Positions 16,583 to 25,066 of a DNA stretch of 36,956 nt are shown one piece after another. The position numbers and the translations under genes were made by a program. The stretch lies in the IMG/VR virus record IMGVR_UViG_3300046167_000125, positions 1 to 36,956 of that record; one strand, given 5' to 3'. The notes under the pieces are model-generated. The model was not told the origin of the DNA. It worked only from the letters and a program-made list of their open reading frames with translations, and made no database searches. The first letter of the stretch is position 1; every line of letters starts with the position of its first letter. This DNA is from a virus.

Positions 16583-18124
16583 ATGCCTACCTTTGAAATA
16601 ACAGCTCCAGATGGCAAAAAGTATGACGTTACGGGCGATAATGCTGAGGGAGCGTACAACGCTTTAATTAGTATGCTTGGGGGTAATCAGGCAGAGCAAG
16701 CGCCAAAACCAACCCCAGCCCCAACAGAGCCATACGTTGATGAGCAAGGCGTAACTCGCTACCCAAACTTGCAGCAAGTTGAAAGCGGTGCGTTTGAGGA
16801 TATTGCTGGGGCTGGTCTTGCTGGTATGGCAAGGGGCGTTAAGGGTCTAGCTGAGACCCCAGAAATGCTTGGTCGAGCGGTAATTCGCGGAGGCCAAGAA
16901 TTGGCTCAGCTTGCTGGCGCTGAGATTCAAAATGAAATGCCTGTATTGGATACGACCACAGGCAGAGGGATTGAGGCAGCTCTTTCAACCTTTGGCGGTG
17001 ATAAGGCTATGGCGTACCGTGGCGAAAGCACGCCAGCGCAGTTTGCAGGTACTATAGGTGAGTTTGTTGGACCCGGAGGAATATTGGGTGGCGGTAAAAA
17101 GCTAATGCAGGCTTCTGTTGCCGCTGGCGCTGGAAGCGAAGCTGCTGGTCAGGCAACTGAAGGTACGGAGTTTGAGCCTTATGCAAGAATTGCTGGCGCT
17201 CTAATTTCACCATACGCGGCAAATAAGACGCTATCAGCCTTTCAGAAGAAAAACGTGACCTCCCCAACGCTTCCAACATTAAAGGCAGAAAAAAACTCCG
17301 CGTATGATCTTTTAAAGTCAGAGGGAACTGGCTTAACAGGTACGCAGACAGCATACTTGGTACAGGACATGAGAAGCGTCCTAAACATGGACGACATCAT
17401 ACTATCAGCAAAACCGTCTGTTGAAAAAGCTCTGGCCCTTGTTGATGAGGTTGAAAAGTCTGGGGCAATGAATTTGTCAAAGTTTAACGAGCTTCAAAAG
17501 GCTTTGGGGAAAATATACAGGACAGCGCCGGACGCGCCAGAGGTCTTGTTAATGCTGAAGAAAATGGATGACGTTCTTGCTGACGGCAGTAGGGATGCTG
17601 CGTTAATGCAGGCCGCAAAGGCAGCAAATTCTAAATACGCAAAAGCCCGGATGTTAGACAAGTATTTTGCGCAGGCAACTCAAAACGCAAAAAAAGGCAA
17701 TTTAATACCTAAGACTGGTGAGGCGTTTCAAGCCGCTGCTACCAAAATACTGAACAACGACAGGGCCGCTGCATTTTGGTCGCCCGATGAATTGGCCGCG
17801 CTAAAAAAGGTTGCTGACGGCACAATAGGCAGCAAAGTATTAGCGACGATTGGCAAGTTGGCCCCTACATCTAACGGCTTAACCTCTGGGATGAGCATTG
17901 CCCTTTTGTCTATTCCCGGCAATTTCGCCTATGAAATCATGGGCATGACGGCAGCCTCTTTTGCGAAGTTGGGCTACAACGCTAAAATCAAAACCTCTCG
18001 CAAGGCTCTTGAAGATTTGGTTCGCTCTGGCGGCGTTGCGGAGCCTTCAAAAGTTGTAACCAAGGAATTAGTGCAAGACATAGTTGCTAGATTAAGCGGC
18101 TTGCAGGCTCAGGAGCTACAATAA
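16583..18124 (+). CDS. Probable DNA-ejection protein
   Basis: A 513-residue protein. The first 35 residues (MPTFEITAPDGKKYDVTGDN) form a small beta module common at the start of phage internal virion proteins. A glycine-rich segment (residues about 60-210) follows, with alternating helices (GAGLAGMARGVKGLAETPEM) reminiscent of membrane-inserting ejection proteins. A hydrophobic stretch near residues 432-460 (MSIALLSIPGNFAYEIMGMT) may contact membrane. No transglycosylase motif is seen. It ends by TAATG overlap with the portal gene. Confidence 0.7.
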   Translation: MPTFEITAPDGKKYDVTGDNAEGAYNALISMLGGNQAEQAPKPTPAPTEPYVDEQGVTRYPNLQQVESGAFEDIAGAGLAGMARGVKGLAETPEMLGRAVIRGGQELAQLAGAEIQNEMPVLDTTTGRGIEAALSTFGGDKAMAYRGESTPAQFAGTIGEFVGPGGILGGGKKLMQASVAAGAGSEAAGQATEGTEFEPYARIAGALISPYAANKTLSAFQKKNVTSPTLPTLKAEKNSAYDLLKSEGTGLTGTQTAYLVQDMRSVLNMDDIILSAKPSVEKALALVDEVEKSGAMNLSKFNELQKALGKIYRTAPDAPEVLLMLKKMDDVLADGSRDAALMQAAKAANSKYAKARMLDKYFAQATQNAKKGNLIPKTGEAFQAAATKILNNDRAAAFWSPDELAALKKVADGTIGSKVLATIGKLAPTSNGLTSGMSIALLSIPGNFAYEIMGMTAASFAKLGYNAKIKTSRKALEDLVRSGGVAEPSKVVTKELVQDIVARLSGLQAQELQ

Positions 18125-20208
18125 TGGAACTTAAACCAAAATCACGCAGCGAAATTGAGGCCATTGTTCAGGACGCAATTTCAAGTGCAGTGGACTTCAT
18201 TGAGAGTGAGATCAGCGAAGACCGGATCAAGGCTCAGCGTTACTACGACGGCGAGGTTGACCTTGGCCATGAGAATGGGCGCAGCAAGGTTGTAGCCACA
18301 AAAGTACGGGATACTGTACGTTCTGTGAAGCCAAGCCTGATGCGCATATTCCTCAGCACAGCCAAGCCCGTTGAATTTGTGCCGCGCGGCCCAGAGGACG
18401 TGGCAATGGCCGAGCAGGCCACTGAGTTTATGCACCATGAGTTCACCCGGCTGAACGGATACCGTGTCATCAATGACGCCTTCCAAGATGCGCTGGTCAA
18501 GAAGCAAGGTATCGTGAAGGCATACTGGATGACATATCCAGAGGCCGAGATATTCACATTCACCGACCTATCCGACGATGAGTACACATATCTGGTGGAC
18601 GATGACAACGTAACTGTGCTTGAGCATAGCGTTGAGATGGTAATCTCAATGGATCAGATGGGTATGGAGATTGAGCTGCCCGTCCATAGCGTAAAGCTAA
18701 GCCGCCAGAAGGAAATGGGCGAGCTGTGCATTGAGAGCGTCCCGCCGGAAGAATTCTTCATTAACCGTGACGCACGCAGCTTTGACGATGCGTATATAGT
18801 TGCGCACCGCACAGACATGCGCGCTGGAGATTTGATCGCAATGGGCTACGATCCTGACGTTGTTCTCAAGCTGGATAGCTTGGAGAGCGGGTCAGAAATG
18901 ACAGAGGCAGAGGTGTATGAGCGCCGTGGCTATGACATGGATACCTCTGACGATGATGAGCAAGACCCGGCGATGCGCAATGTCACTGTGACGGAAGCGT
19001 ACATGCGCATTGATGCTGACGGAACTGGCGTGCCAATTCTGCACAAGCTCACATGCGGTGGCACTGCCTATGAGTTGCTGGACGTTGAGCCATGCGATGA
19101 GTTGCCGTTTGCCAAGTTTGAAATCGACCCAGAGCCACACACATTCTATGGCCGCTCACTGGCCGAGATTGTTATGGATGACCAAGACGCTGCCACATCT
19201 GTGCTGCGCTCTATCCTTGATAACGTGGCGATGACAAACAACCCTCGCCTTGGCATCGTTGAAGGCGCAGTTAATATTGACGACGTTCTCAATAACGAGA
19301 TTGGCGCAATCGTGCGTATGCGCCAGCCCGGCTCAGTCCAAGAGTTGTCCGTTCCATTTACTGCCGGGCAGACACTTGGCGCTCTGACATACCTAGATGG
19401 CCTCGTAGAGAGCAAGACAGGCGTTTCCAGAGCATCAATGGGCCTTGACCCAGATGCAATGCAGTCAACCACAAAGGCTGCTGTGCAGGCCACTGTGCAG
19501 GCCGCAGCGGGTCAGGTTGAGGTTATGGTGCGCAACCTTGCCGATGGTATGCGCGATCTATTTGGCATCATGCTGCGCTTGATGAGCAAGAATGTTGACG
19601 AAGAGCAAATGATGCGGATGAACGGCTCGTTTGTGCCTGTTGACCCGCGCGTTTGGGATCAGTCAATGGACGTGAGCATCAACGTGGGCCTCGGCACTGG
19701 ACGTGAGGAAGAGAAGGCGATGGCTCTCAGCCAAGCCCTCCAGATGCAAACAATGGTTTACCAAACATACGGCCCGATGAATGGTTTGGTGAGCCTGACC
19801 AACATTCGCAACACGCTGGCAGATCAGCTGGCTGTGTCGGGCATACGCAACGCCGACCGTTACTTTGCGCCGATCACGCCAGAGATTGAAATGCAGATGT
19901 TGCAGATGCAGCAACAAGCACAGGCTCAGCAGGGTCAAGCCGCTGATCCAAACGCTGCGTTCTTGCAGGCTGAGCAAATGAAGGCTCAGACAAAGGCGCA
20001 GACAGACATGGCTAAGTTGCAACTTGAAATGCAGAAGGCTGCCGCAAATGATGATCTCAAGCGGGATCAGATGGCGCAAGACTTGCTGGTTGATGCCGCC
20101 AAAATCTATGGCGAATACGGCACAGCGGTTGACGTTGCCCGCGTGCAGGCTGAGCAGGATAAAATGCGCATGATTGGCGGCATGGCTCAGGGAGTGCCGC
20201 AGCAATGA
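18124..20208 (+). CDS. Portal protein
   Basis: A 694-residue podovirus portal, the dodecameric DNA gate at the capsid vertex. Recognisable segments are RIKAQRYYDGEVDLGHENGR and VVATKVRDTVRSVKPSLMRI (N-terminal clip entrance), ESVPPEEFFINRDARSFDDA, DQDAATSVLRSILDNVAMTN and TGVSRASMGLDPDAMQSTTK. The C-terminus is a long Gln-rich helical barrel region (residues about 590-690). Length matches P22-type large portals. It starts by TAATG overlap, so translation is coupled to the ejection gene. Confidence 0.93.
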   Translation: MELKPKSRSEIEAIVQDAISSAVDFIESEISEDRIKAQRYYDGEVDLGHENGRSKVVATKVRDTVRSVKPSLMRIFLSTAKPVEFVPRGPEDVAMAEQATEFMHHEFTRLNGYRVINDAFQDALVKKQGIVKAYWMTYPEAEIFTFTDLSDDEYTYLVDDDNVTVLEHSVEMVISMDQMGMEIELPVHSVKLSRQKEMGELCIESVPPEEFFINRDARSFDDAYIVAHRTDMRAGDLIAMGYDPDVVLKLDSLESGSEMTEAEVYERRGYDMDTSDDDEQDPAMRNVTVTEAYMRIDADGTGVPILHKLTCGGTAYELLDVEPCDELPFAKFEIDPEPHTFYGRSLAEIVMDDQDAATSVLRSILDNVAMTNNPRLGIVEGAVNIDDVLNNEIGAIVRMRQPGSVQELSVPFTAGQTLGALTYLDGLVESKTGVSRASMGLDPDAMQSTTKAAVQATVQAAAGQVEVMVRNLADGMRDLFGIMLRLMSKNVDEEQMMRMNGSFVPVDPRVWDQSMDVSINVGLGTGREEEKAMALSQALQMQTMVYQTYGPMNGLVSLTNIRNTLADQLAVSGIRNADRYFAPITPEIEMQMLQMQQQAQAQQGQAADPNAAFLQAEQMKAQTKAQTDMAKLQLEMQKAAANDDLKRDQMAQDLLVDAAKIYGEYGTAVDVARVQAEQDKMRMIGGMAQGVPQQ

Positions 20209-20447
20209 CAGCAGAAATACGCATAGAGGCCGATGAGGCACGTCGCTTGAAAAACGACACTGCATTTAAGCAGTTCATGCAGAGTGTGCGCGAAAATCAA
20301 ATGCAGATTTTCGCAAGCAGTGGGGCGGCTGACGTAGCCGCCCGTGAGGAGGCGCACGCGATAATCCGTGCGCTTAACCAGATCGAAGTGAACCTTGACG
20401 CCGCGCTTGCGGCAGAGACACTTTTGGATCGCAAACAGAGGAAGTAG
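20205..20447 (+). CDS. Small helical protein between portal and scaffold
   Basis: An 80-residue protein whose ATG overlaps the portal stop as ATGA. It is nearly all helical and charged (EARRLKNDTAFKQFMQSVRE). Small helical genes at this position are common in podoviruses with SU10-like portals. Function unknown; an assembly-factor role is inferred from position. Confidence 0.8.
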   Translation: MTAEIRIEADEARRLKNDTAFKQFMQSVRENQMQIFASSGAADVAAREEAHAIIRALNQIEVNLDAALAAETLLDRKQRK

Positions 20448-20452
20448 CACCG

Positions 20453-21442
20453 ATGGAATCGACTACCCTAGAACAAGCCGCAGAAAGCCTGCTGGCAACC
20501 TCCGAGGAAGTATCCGCAGGAGTAGATAATCTTGACGCAGCCGTTGACGAAATTACTGAACCCGATGACGATCAGGTTGAGGAAGTTGAAGCCAGCGGTG
20601 AAGAGCAAGATGACGTTGAGGCATCCAGCGAGGATCAAGATGAGTATGATCTTGATGATGCCGAGGTTGACGACGAAGACCCTGTGGAGGCTACTGAAGA
20701 CACCACTGTTTTCTCCGTTAAAGTTGACGGCAAGGAAGAACAGTGGACACTGGATCAGTTAAAGCAATCTGCTGCGGGACAAGCGGCAATTAATAAGCGG
20801 TTTCAAGAAGTTGCTGAGGCGCGTAAGCAAATTCAGCAACATGCAGCCGCATTGCAACAGCAGCAACAGCAAATCATGCAGCTGCACCAGCAAGCGCAAA
20901 ACGGTGGACTGCAAGCTCCAACCCCGCCAACACGCGAGCTATTTGAAAGTGACCCAATCGGGTACATGGAAGAAAAGCTCAAGTATGACGAGGCTCACGC
21001 ACAGTACGCCCAAAATATGCAGCAACTAAACCAAGTGCAGCAGCAACGGACGCAAGCTCAAGAACAGGCACGTCAAGCCTACCTTCAAGAGCAAGCCGAA
21101 ATTCTGCAAAAGCACATTCCTGAATTTGCCGACCCCGAAAGGGGAGACAAGCTCAAGAATAGTTTAGTCCAAACTGGCGTTCAGTACGGCTTTACGGAGC
21201 AAGAAATGTCGGCGGTTACAGACTCACGTTATGTGCGGGCATTGAATGATGCGCGCAAGTACCGCGAGCTGGTTGCGAAGCGCAAAACAGTACAGGCCAA
21301 AGGCGAGAAAGCCCGGCCAGTGGTGAAAGCTGGAGCGAAAAAGCGAAATGATGGCAACGCTGCAACTCGTAACAAGGCGAAAACTCGCTTGCAGAAAACT
21401 GGCTCAATTGACGACGCATTGAGCTTGATCTTAAATCAGTAA
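20453..21442 (+). CDS. Capsid scaffolding protein
   Basis: A 329-residue protein directly before the major capsid gene. Residues 20-82 are strongly acidic (runs of Glu and Asp). A short folded part with the pattern FSVKVDGKEEQWTLDQLKQS follows. The centre is a Gln-rich coiled coil (about residues 120-215). The C-terminus is basic and helical (residues about 260-310: Lys, Arg and Ala rich), the usual coat-binding end. This matches podovirus scaffolding proteins, which guide procapsid assembly and are removed later. The assignment rests on position and architecture. Confidence 0.85.
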   Translation: MESTTLEQAAESLLATSEEVSAGVDNLDAAVDEITEPDDDQVEEVEASGEEQDDVEASSEDQDEYDLDDAEVDDEDPVEATEDTTVFSVKVDGKEEQWTLDQLKQSAAGQAAINKRFQEVAEARKQIQQHAAALQQQQQQIMQLHQQAQNGGLQAPTPPTRELFESDPIGYMEEKLKYDEAHAQYAQNMQQLNQVQQQRTQAQEQARQAYLQEQAEILQKHIPEFADPERGDKLKNSLVQTGVQYGFTEQEMSAVTDSRYVRALNDARKYRELVAKRKTVQAKGEKARPVVKAGAKKRNDGNAATRNKAKTRLQKTGSIDDALSLILNQ

Positions 21443-21462
21443 GTCTTTGAAAGGACACACCA

Positions 21463-22419
21463 ATGGCACAGCCAGCAAACACATTCGACAGCTATGATTC
21501 TGTCGGCATCCGTGAAGACCTCAGCAATGTTATTCATAACATTTCCCCAGAGGAAACTCCATTTTACAGCAAGTCTGCTAAAAAATCTGCCAAGAACACT
21601 TTGGTAGAGTGGCAGACAGATAGCCTTCGTGCTTCCGCTGCAAACGCTCACATTGAGGGTGACGCAACAGCAGGCGAAGCTCGCTCTGCTACAACACGTC
21701 TCGGCAACTACACACAAATCTTTAAAAACGCTGTTGTCGTTCCAGACACAGACGAAGGTTTGGACAAAGCTGGTCGTGCAAAAGAAGTTGCATACCAAAC
21801 TTTGAAAATCGCCAAAGAGCAAAAATTGGACATCGAAAAAGCACTTTTCGACAACAATGCTCGCGCTGCTGGTAACTCCACCACAGCCCGTGAACTTGCT
21901 GGCGCTCCTGCATGGATCACCACCAACACCGACTTCGGTGCTAACGAAGGTGCTGACCCAACTGGCGACGGTACAGACGCTCGTACAGATGAGACCACAA
22001 CTTTGGTTGCGTTCTCGCAGGCTCGTTTCGACGGCGTTATGCAGTCCATCTGGGAAGAAGGCGGCAAGCCAGACACAGTTTACTTGTCTGCTTTCCAAAT
22101 GAATGTAGCTCTGGGCTTCACAGGTAACAACAACCAGCGTTCAGCAGTTCAAGCTGGCGATGAGCGTGTTATCAAATCCTTGGCAGTATATGTAACCCCT
22201 TGGGGAAGCGTAGAATTTATGCCAAGCCGTGAGAACCGCTCCCGTGACATCTTCATCATGCAAGATGATATGTGGGAAATCGCATCCCTGCGCGGCACAA
22301 AGAACGTAGCTTTGGCAAAAACTGGCGACAACACTACTCGCCAAGTTGTGACAGAGCTTACACTTTGCGCCAAAAACGAAGCTGCCAACGGCGGCATCTT
22401 CGACAACACAACTTCTTAA
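21463..22419 (+). CDS. Major capsid protein (SU10-type, HK97 fold)
   Basis: A 318-residue capsid protein. The start MAQPANTFDSYDSVGIREDL, then the segment ISPEETPFYSKSAKKSAKNT and VEWQTDSL are the hallmark of the SU10 major capsid family (DUF5309). Later segments (VYLSAFQMNVALGFTG, VEFMPSRENRSRDIFIMQDD and TGDNTTRQVVTELTL) are also typical. Codon use in this gene is more even and C-rich at third positions than in its neighbours, as expected for a highly expressed gene. AAAGGA lies before the ATG. A strong terminator follows. Confidence 0.95.
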   Translation: MAQPANTFDSYDSVGIREDLSNVIHNISPEETPFYSKSAKKSAKNTLVEWQTDSLRASAANAHIEGDATAGEARSATTRLGNYTQIFKNAVVVPDTDEGLDKAGRAKEVAYQTLKIAKEQKLDIEKALFDNNARAAGNSTTARELAGAPAWITTNTDFGANEGADPTGDGTDARTDETTTLVAFSQARFDGVMQSIWEEGGKPDTVYLSAFQMNVALGFTGNNNQRSAVQAGDERVIKSLAVYVTPWGSVEFMPSRENRSRDIFIMQDDMWEIASLRGTKNVALAKTGDNTTRQVVTELTLCAKNEAANGGIFDNTTS

Positions 22420-22430
22420 TTGTGTAAATT

Positions 22431-22455
22431 GGGGGCGGCCTGTGTCGCCCCCTTT
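22431..22455 (+). terminator. Intrinsic terminator after the major capsid gene
   Basis: GGGGGCG (22431-22437) pairs perfectly with CGCCCCC (22446-22452) around an 8-base loop and is followed by TTT. It lies 12 bases after the capsid stop codon. The short T run suggests partial read-through into the lysis genes. Confidence 0.85.
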
Positions 22456-22473
22456 CACCATCTGGAGGCTTAA

Positions 22474-22725
22474 ATGAAAAAAGTTATTGTAAATGCGCTG
22501 AAAATGAAGTGCAGCAAAGGCCGGATTGAGAAGGGCGAAACAGTTATTCTCTCCGACGAAGAAATTGAGAAAATCACCAAAATTCGCCCAGCCATCTTAA
22601 CTGTGCTGGAAGACGTAAAGCCAGTGGCCGCTGCGCCAGCTAAACCCGCAAAAACCAATGGCGCGAAGGTTGCCAAAAAGCCAACTAAAAGGTCGATCAA
22701 TGTTAAAAGCAAATCACTCAACTAA
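22474..22725 (+). CDS. Small basic protein after the capsid gene
   Basis: An 83-residue protein with TGGAGG upstream. The first 50 residues look folded (MKKVIVNALKMKCSKGRIEK, then VILSDEEIEKITKIRPAILT), and the tail is Ala/Pro/Lys-rich and basic. Similar proteins follow capsid genes in other phages and are sometimes annotated as head-completion or decoration proteins. Function here is unknown. Confidence 0.75.
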   Translation: MKKVIVNALKMKCSKGRIEKGETVILSDEEIEKITKIRPAILTVLEDVKPVAAAPAKPAKTNGAKVAKKPTKRSINVKSKSLN

Positions 22726-23008
22726 GGTCTCTGAAAAGTTTACCGTTGACGATGATAAGATCATTATCAAGAAAACCTTTGACGCATCCCATATGCTCAA
22801 GGACGCGGCACAAGCGCGTGAAGTGACGCAAAACAGCTTTGGCTCGGACTATAAGCACGTTGGCAACGTAGACATGGGTTTGCTGGCCGTATGGCTTAAA
22901 GAGGCAGGCGTATCATGGACTGATACACAAGCGGTCAAAGATGTGTTAAAACGTAAGTTGGCAAGCAACGAATTTAGCGCCCTTCGGGTCTGGGAAGGCA
23001 GTTACTAA
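22700..23008 (+). CDS. Hypothetical protein, possible head-tail or virion component
   Basis: A 102-residue protein, starting at the ATG 22700 that has AAAAGG upstream and overlaps the previous gene by 26 bases; the longer in-frame start at 22658 lacks a ribosome-binding site. Segments DDDKIIIKKTFDASHMLKDA and NVDMGLLAVWLKEAGVSWTD suggest a folded alpha/beta protein. I recognise the look from other marine podoviruses but no function. Confidence 0.75.
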   Translation: MLKANHSTKVSEKFTVDDDKIIIKKTFDASHMLKDAAQAREVTQNSFGSDYKHVGNVDMGLLAVWLKEAGVSWTDTQAVKDVLKRKLASNEFSALRVWEGSY

Positions 23009-23009
23009 A

Positions 23010-23243
23010 ATGGAAATGGACGCGATCTTGAATATACTTTTTGGAGTCGTAATCGCTGGCATTAGCTGGTGGTTAAAGACACAACGTGAGGAGCTGGATC
23101 GCCTTCGTATTCTGCTGAATAGAACCCGCGAAGAAATGGCTAAAGAATACGTCACAAAGTCTGACAGCTCTGAGGTTCTTTCTCAAATTATGAATAAGTT
23201 TGATCGGCTTGAAGAGAAAATTGACCGACTAATGGAGCGGTAA
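23010..23243 (+). CDS. Membrane-anchored coiled-coil protein, lysis candidate
   Basis: A 77-residue protein with one N-terminal transmembrane segment (residues about 5-22, AILNILFGVVIAGISWWL) and a charged coiled coil to the end (EELDRLRILLNRTREEMAKE, then FDRLEEKIDRLMER). This is the layout of inner-membrane spanins or small holin-like proteins. It begins the membrane-protein cluster that ends in the endolysin. Confidence 0.75.
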   Translation: MEMDAILNILFGVVIAGISWWLKTQREELDRLRILLNRTREEMAKEYVTKSDSSEVLSQIMNKFDRLEEKIDRLMER

Positions 23244-23244
23244 T

Positions 23245-23718
23245 ATGATTGAGGTTCTCGCTCTCGCAAGTGCGGTTAGCACTATCGCAGGCGGGATCAG
23301 CTCCGCCGTTCAGGCTGGCAAGGACGTTGGCTCTGTTCTGCCGCAGTTTGGAAAGCTGGCCAAATTGGAGGCTGACATTCACCTCGCGGAGCAAGGCCGA
23401 CACAAAGGCCCACTTGGCAGGCTTACCTCGACTGAGGAAGAGGGCTTTGCAATTGCCAATGCCAAAATGAAGCACAAGGAAGCGATGGACACTCTCCGCA
23501 GCCATTGCCGGCTGTACGGTCCACCGGGCATGTGGGAGACGGTGCAACGTGAGATGGGCGCAGCCAGAGCGCGGCAGAAACGTGCGCTTGAGGAGCAAGC
23601 TGCAAAGCGTGACCGCATTTTCTACTTCATCACAGTTGCAATCGCCTGCACAGTTTTTGCTGTGGGCAGCGGCGGCTTGTTTTGGGTTGCAGCTTTGCTT
23701 GCGGATGAGGTCAGATAA
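23245..23718 (+). CDS. Membrane protein of unknown function in the lysis cluster
   Basis: A 157-residue protein. The N-terminus is a mildly hydrophobic helix (LASAVSTIAGGISSAVQAGK). The middle is a charged helical region, with the segment GPPGMWETVQREMGAARARQ. A clear transmembrane helix lies near residues 126-150 (FYFITVAIACTVFAVGSGGL). Proteins of this design occur beside holins in marine phages. A role in lysis or injection is inferred from the neighbours only. Confidence 0.75.
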   Translation: MIEVLALASAVSTIAGGISSAVQAGKDVGSVLPQFGKLAKLEADIHLAEQGRHKGPLGRLTSTEEEGFAIANAKMKHKEAMDTLRSHCRLYGPPGMWETVQREMGAARARQKRALEEQAAKRDRIFYFITVAIACTVFAVGSGGLFWVAALLADEVR

Positions 23719-23885
23719 TGTGGTTATTACTTTGGTTCCAACTTTCTGCAAACGTCATTCACTTTGAGGTGGGTCAATATAGCAGCGAGAAAGAGTGCTT
23801 TGATGAGCTGGCTCGCGCGGCGGTTCTGGTGACGAAGAACAATGAATATTTGCAGTGCTTTAGGATAGCAGGAGATGCTAAATGA
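23718..23885 (+). CDS. 55-residue exported cysteine microprotein
   Basis: A short gene linked by TAATG to the one before and by ATGA to the one after, which makes it very likely real. It starts with a hydrophobic segment (MWLLLWFQLSANVIHF) that could be a signal or anchor, followed by SSEKECFDELARAAVL and YLQCFRIAG. The two cysteines and the C-terminal CFRI align in pattern with the gene at 24878 (CQADAMNLALELVDK, then CFKVG). Probably periplasmic with a disulfide. Function unknown; an outer-membrane lysis partner is possible but no lipobox is seen. Confidence 0.65.
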   Translation: MWLLLWFQLSANVIHFEVGQYSSEKECFDELARAAVLVTKNNEYLQCFRIAGDAK

Positions 23886-24181
23886 CTGAATATGACTTGA
23901 ATGGCAACGGCAAGATTGATCCAAATGAATATGAGATCATGCTGGAAGACCGCCGCCGACGCATGGAAGACGCAGACGCAAAGCGCGACACGCAGCGGCG
24001 TCTAACTACTGCCTGCGCTTCTGGTATGCTGTTATACCCTTTCGCCATCGTGGGGGCCTCTGCGGCGGGTCTAAGCGATGCCGCTGGCCTGATTGCGGAT
24101 ATTGCTGCGGTTTATGTTGTGGCAGCTTCAGGCGTTGTCGCTGCATACTTTGGATTTAATGCTATGGAGGCCAAGAAATGA
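23882..24181 (+). CDS. EF-hand membrane protein, holin-like
   Basis: A 99-residue protein. Residues 5-16 are a full EF-hand calcium loop (DLNGNGKIDPNE). A charged helix follows (YEIMLEDRRRRMEDADAKRD), then two transmembrane helices (about residues 45-65 and 72-92). This arrangement is known from many marine phages near the lysis genes. Calcium binding is implied by the motif, and pore or holin activity is inferred. It overlaps both neighbours by four bases. Confidence 0.8.
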   Translation: MTEYDLNGNGKIDPNEYEIMLEDRRRRMEDADAKRDTQRRLTTACASGMLLYPFAIVGASAAGLSDAAGLIADIAAVYVVAASGVVAAYFGFNAMEAKK

Positions 24182-24522
24182 TCGGTCAGATAATCGGATC
24201 ACTCGGAGGGCTTGCAACAAGTTATCTTGATAGCAAGGCTGTGGTTAAAAAAGCGGAAGCTGAGACCAAGATGAAAATCGCCACTGGCGAGATCAGTTGG
24301 GAGCAGGCTGCTATCGAGGCCAGCAACAGTTCGTGGAAAGATGAGGCTTGGACCGTTGCGTTCATAGCCATCGTGCTGGGCAGCTTCATACCGGGCATAC
24401 AGCCTTACATGGCGCAGGGTTTTGCTAATCTGGACGCTGCGCCGCAGTGGTTTCAGTGGGCAATGTACGCTTCGATTGCGGCGAGCTTTGGTATCCGCAC
24501 GGTGAAGGGGCTGAAAAAGTAA
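24178..24522 (+). CDS. Putative holin
   Basis: A 114-residue protein. The N-terminal amphipathic part (MIGQIIGSLGGLATSYLDSK) is followed by a charged helix, the SSWKDEAWTVAFIAIVLGSF segment (first transmembrane), a PGIQPYMAQGFANLDAAPQW loop and a second hydrophobic helix (AMYASIAASFGIRTVKGL). This pattern is a recurrent phage holin family that perforates the inner membrane to release endolysin. It overlaps the gene before by four bases. Confidence 0.75.
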   Translation: MIGQIIGSLGGLATSYLDSKAVVKKAEAETKMKIATGEISWEQAAIEASNSSWKDEAWTVAFIAIVLGSFIPGIQPYMAQGFANLDAAPQWFQWAMYASIAASFGIRTVKGLKK

Positions 24523-24878
24523 TGGAAAACGTCAAGCTACCTCTGGCCCTCGTGGCGGCTATGGCCGTGCAGTTAGCGGCGGGTGTCTGGTGGGTAAGCC
24601 AGCAGGCTGCAACTATTGCCAGCCTAGAAGAGACTGTCGGTCAAATAGGCTCTCGCATGGCCATTGAGGACAATATTAACCTCAAGCGTGACGTGCAGGA
24701 CAATGCTATGGAGCTTCAATATGCTTTCGATGAGATTGACGACCTCTGGGATGAGCTGGGGTCTATGACAATGGCCATTGGCGAGATCAATAAGCTGAAG
24801 GCGCGAATATCGGTCATAGAAAGTGAGTTGAAATACATCGGTCGAGACCACATGGATATGAAAGGCGGAATGAAGTAA
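24522..24878 (+). CDS. Putative inner-membrane spanin (Rz-like)
   Basis: A 118-residue protein from the ATG at 24522 (TAATG overlap with the holin stop); the longer frame from 24447 is out of keeping with that coupling. One N-terminal transmembrane helix (residues about 5-25, PLALVAAMAVQLAAGVWWV) precedes a long charged coiled coil (IASLEETVGQIGSRMAIEDN, then INKLKARISVIESELKYI). This matches the layout of i-spanins, which bridge to the outer membrane. The outer partner is not certain. Confidence 0.65.
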   Translation: MENVKLPLALVAAMAVQLAAGVWWVSQQAATIASLEETVGQIGSRMAIEDNINLKRDVQDNAMELQYAFDEIDDLWDELGSMTMAIGEINKLKARISVIESELKYIGRDHMDMKGGMK

Positions 24879-25066
24879 TGTTCCTCGCGGCCCTCCTGAT
24901 ATGCTCGACATTGGAGGCGCAATCCTGTGTGGTCGTCGCAAATACGAACAATATATGGTACAACGAGGCTAATTGTCAGGCAGACGCGATGAACTTGGCG
25001 CTTGAACTGGTTGACAAGGGCTTTGCCGTAAGGCCGTATTGTTTCAAAGTTGGAGAAAACACATGA
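24878..25066 (+). CDS. Small exported cysteine protein, possible spanin partner
   Basis: A 62-residue protein starting by TAATG overlap with the spanin candidate. A short signal-like segment (MFLAALLICSTLEAQ) is followed by CVVVANTNNIWYNEANCQAD, then AMNLALELVDKGFAVRPYCF. The Leu-Leu-Ile-Cys at residues 6-9 is a poor lipobox, so a classical lipoprotein is doubtful. Its second half resembles the microprotein at 23718. Disulfide-bonded periplasmic function is inferred. Confidence 0.7.
   Translation: MFLAALLICSTLEAQSCVVVANTNNIWYNEANCQADAMNLALELVDKGFAVRPYCFKVGENT

Noticed and set aside
19663-20265. A 200-codon minus-strand frame opposite the portal end
   Set aside because: Leu/His/Cys-rich composition and overlap with the portal's Gln-rich helical end show it is a shadow.
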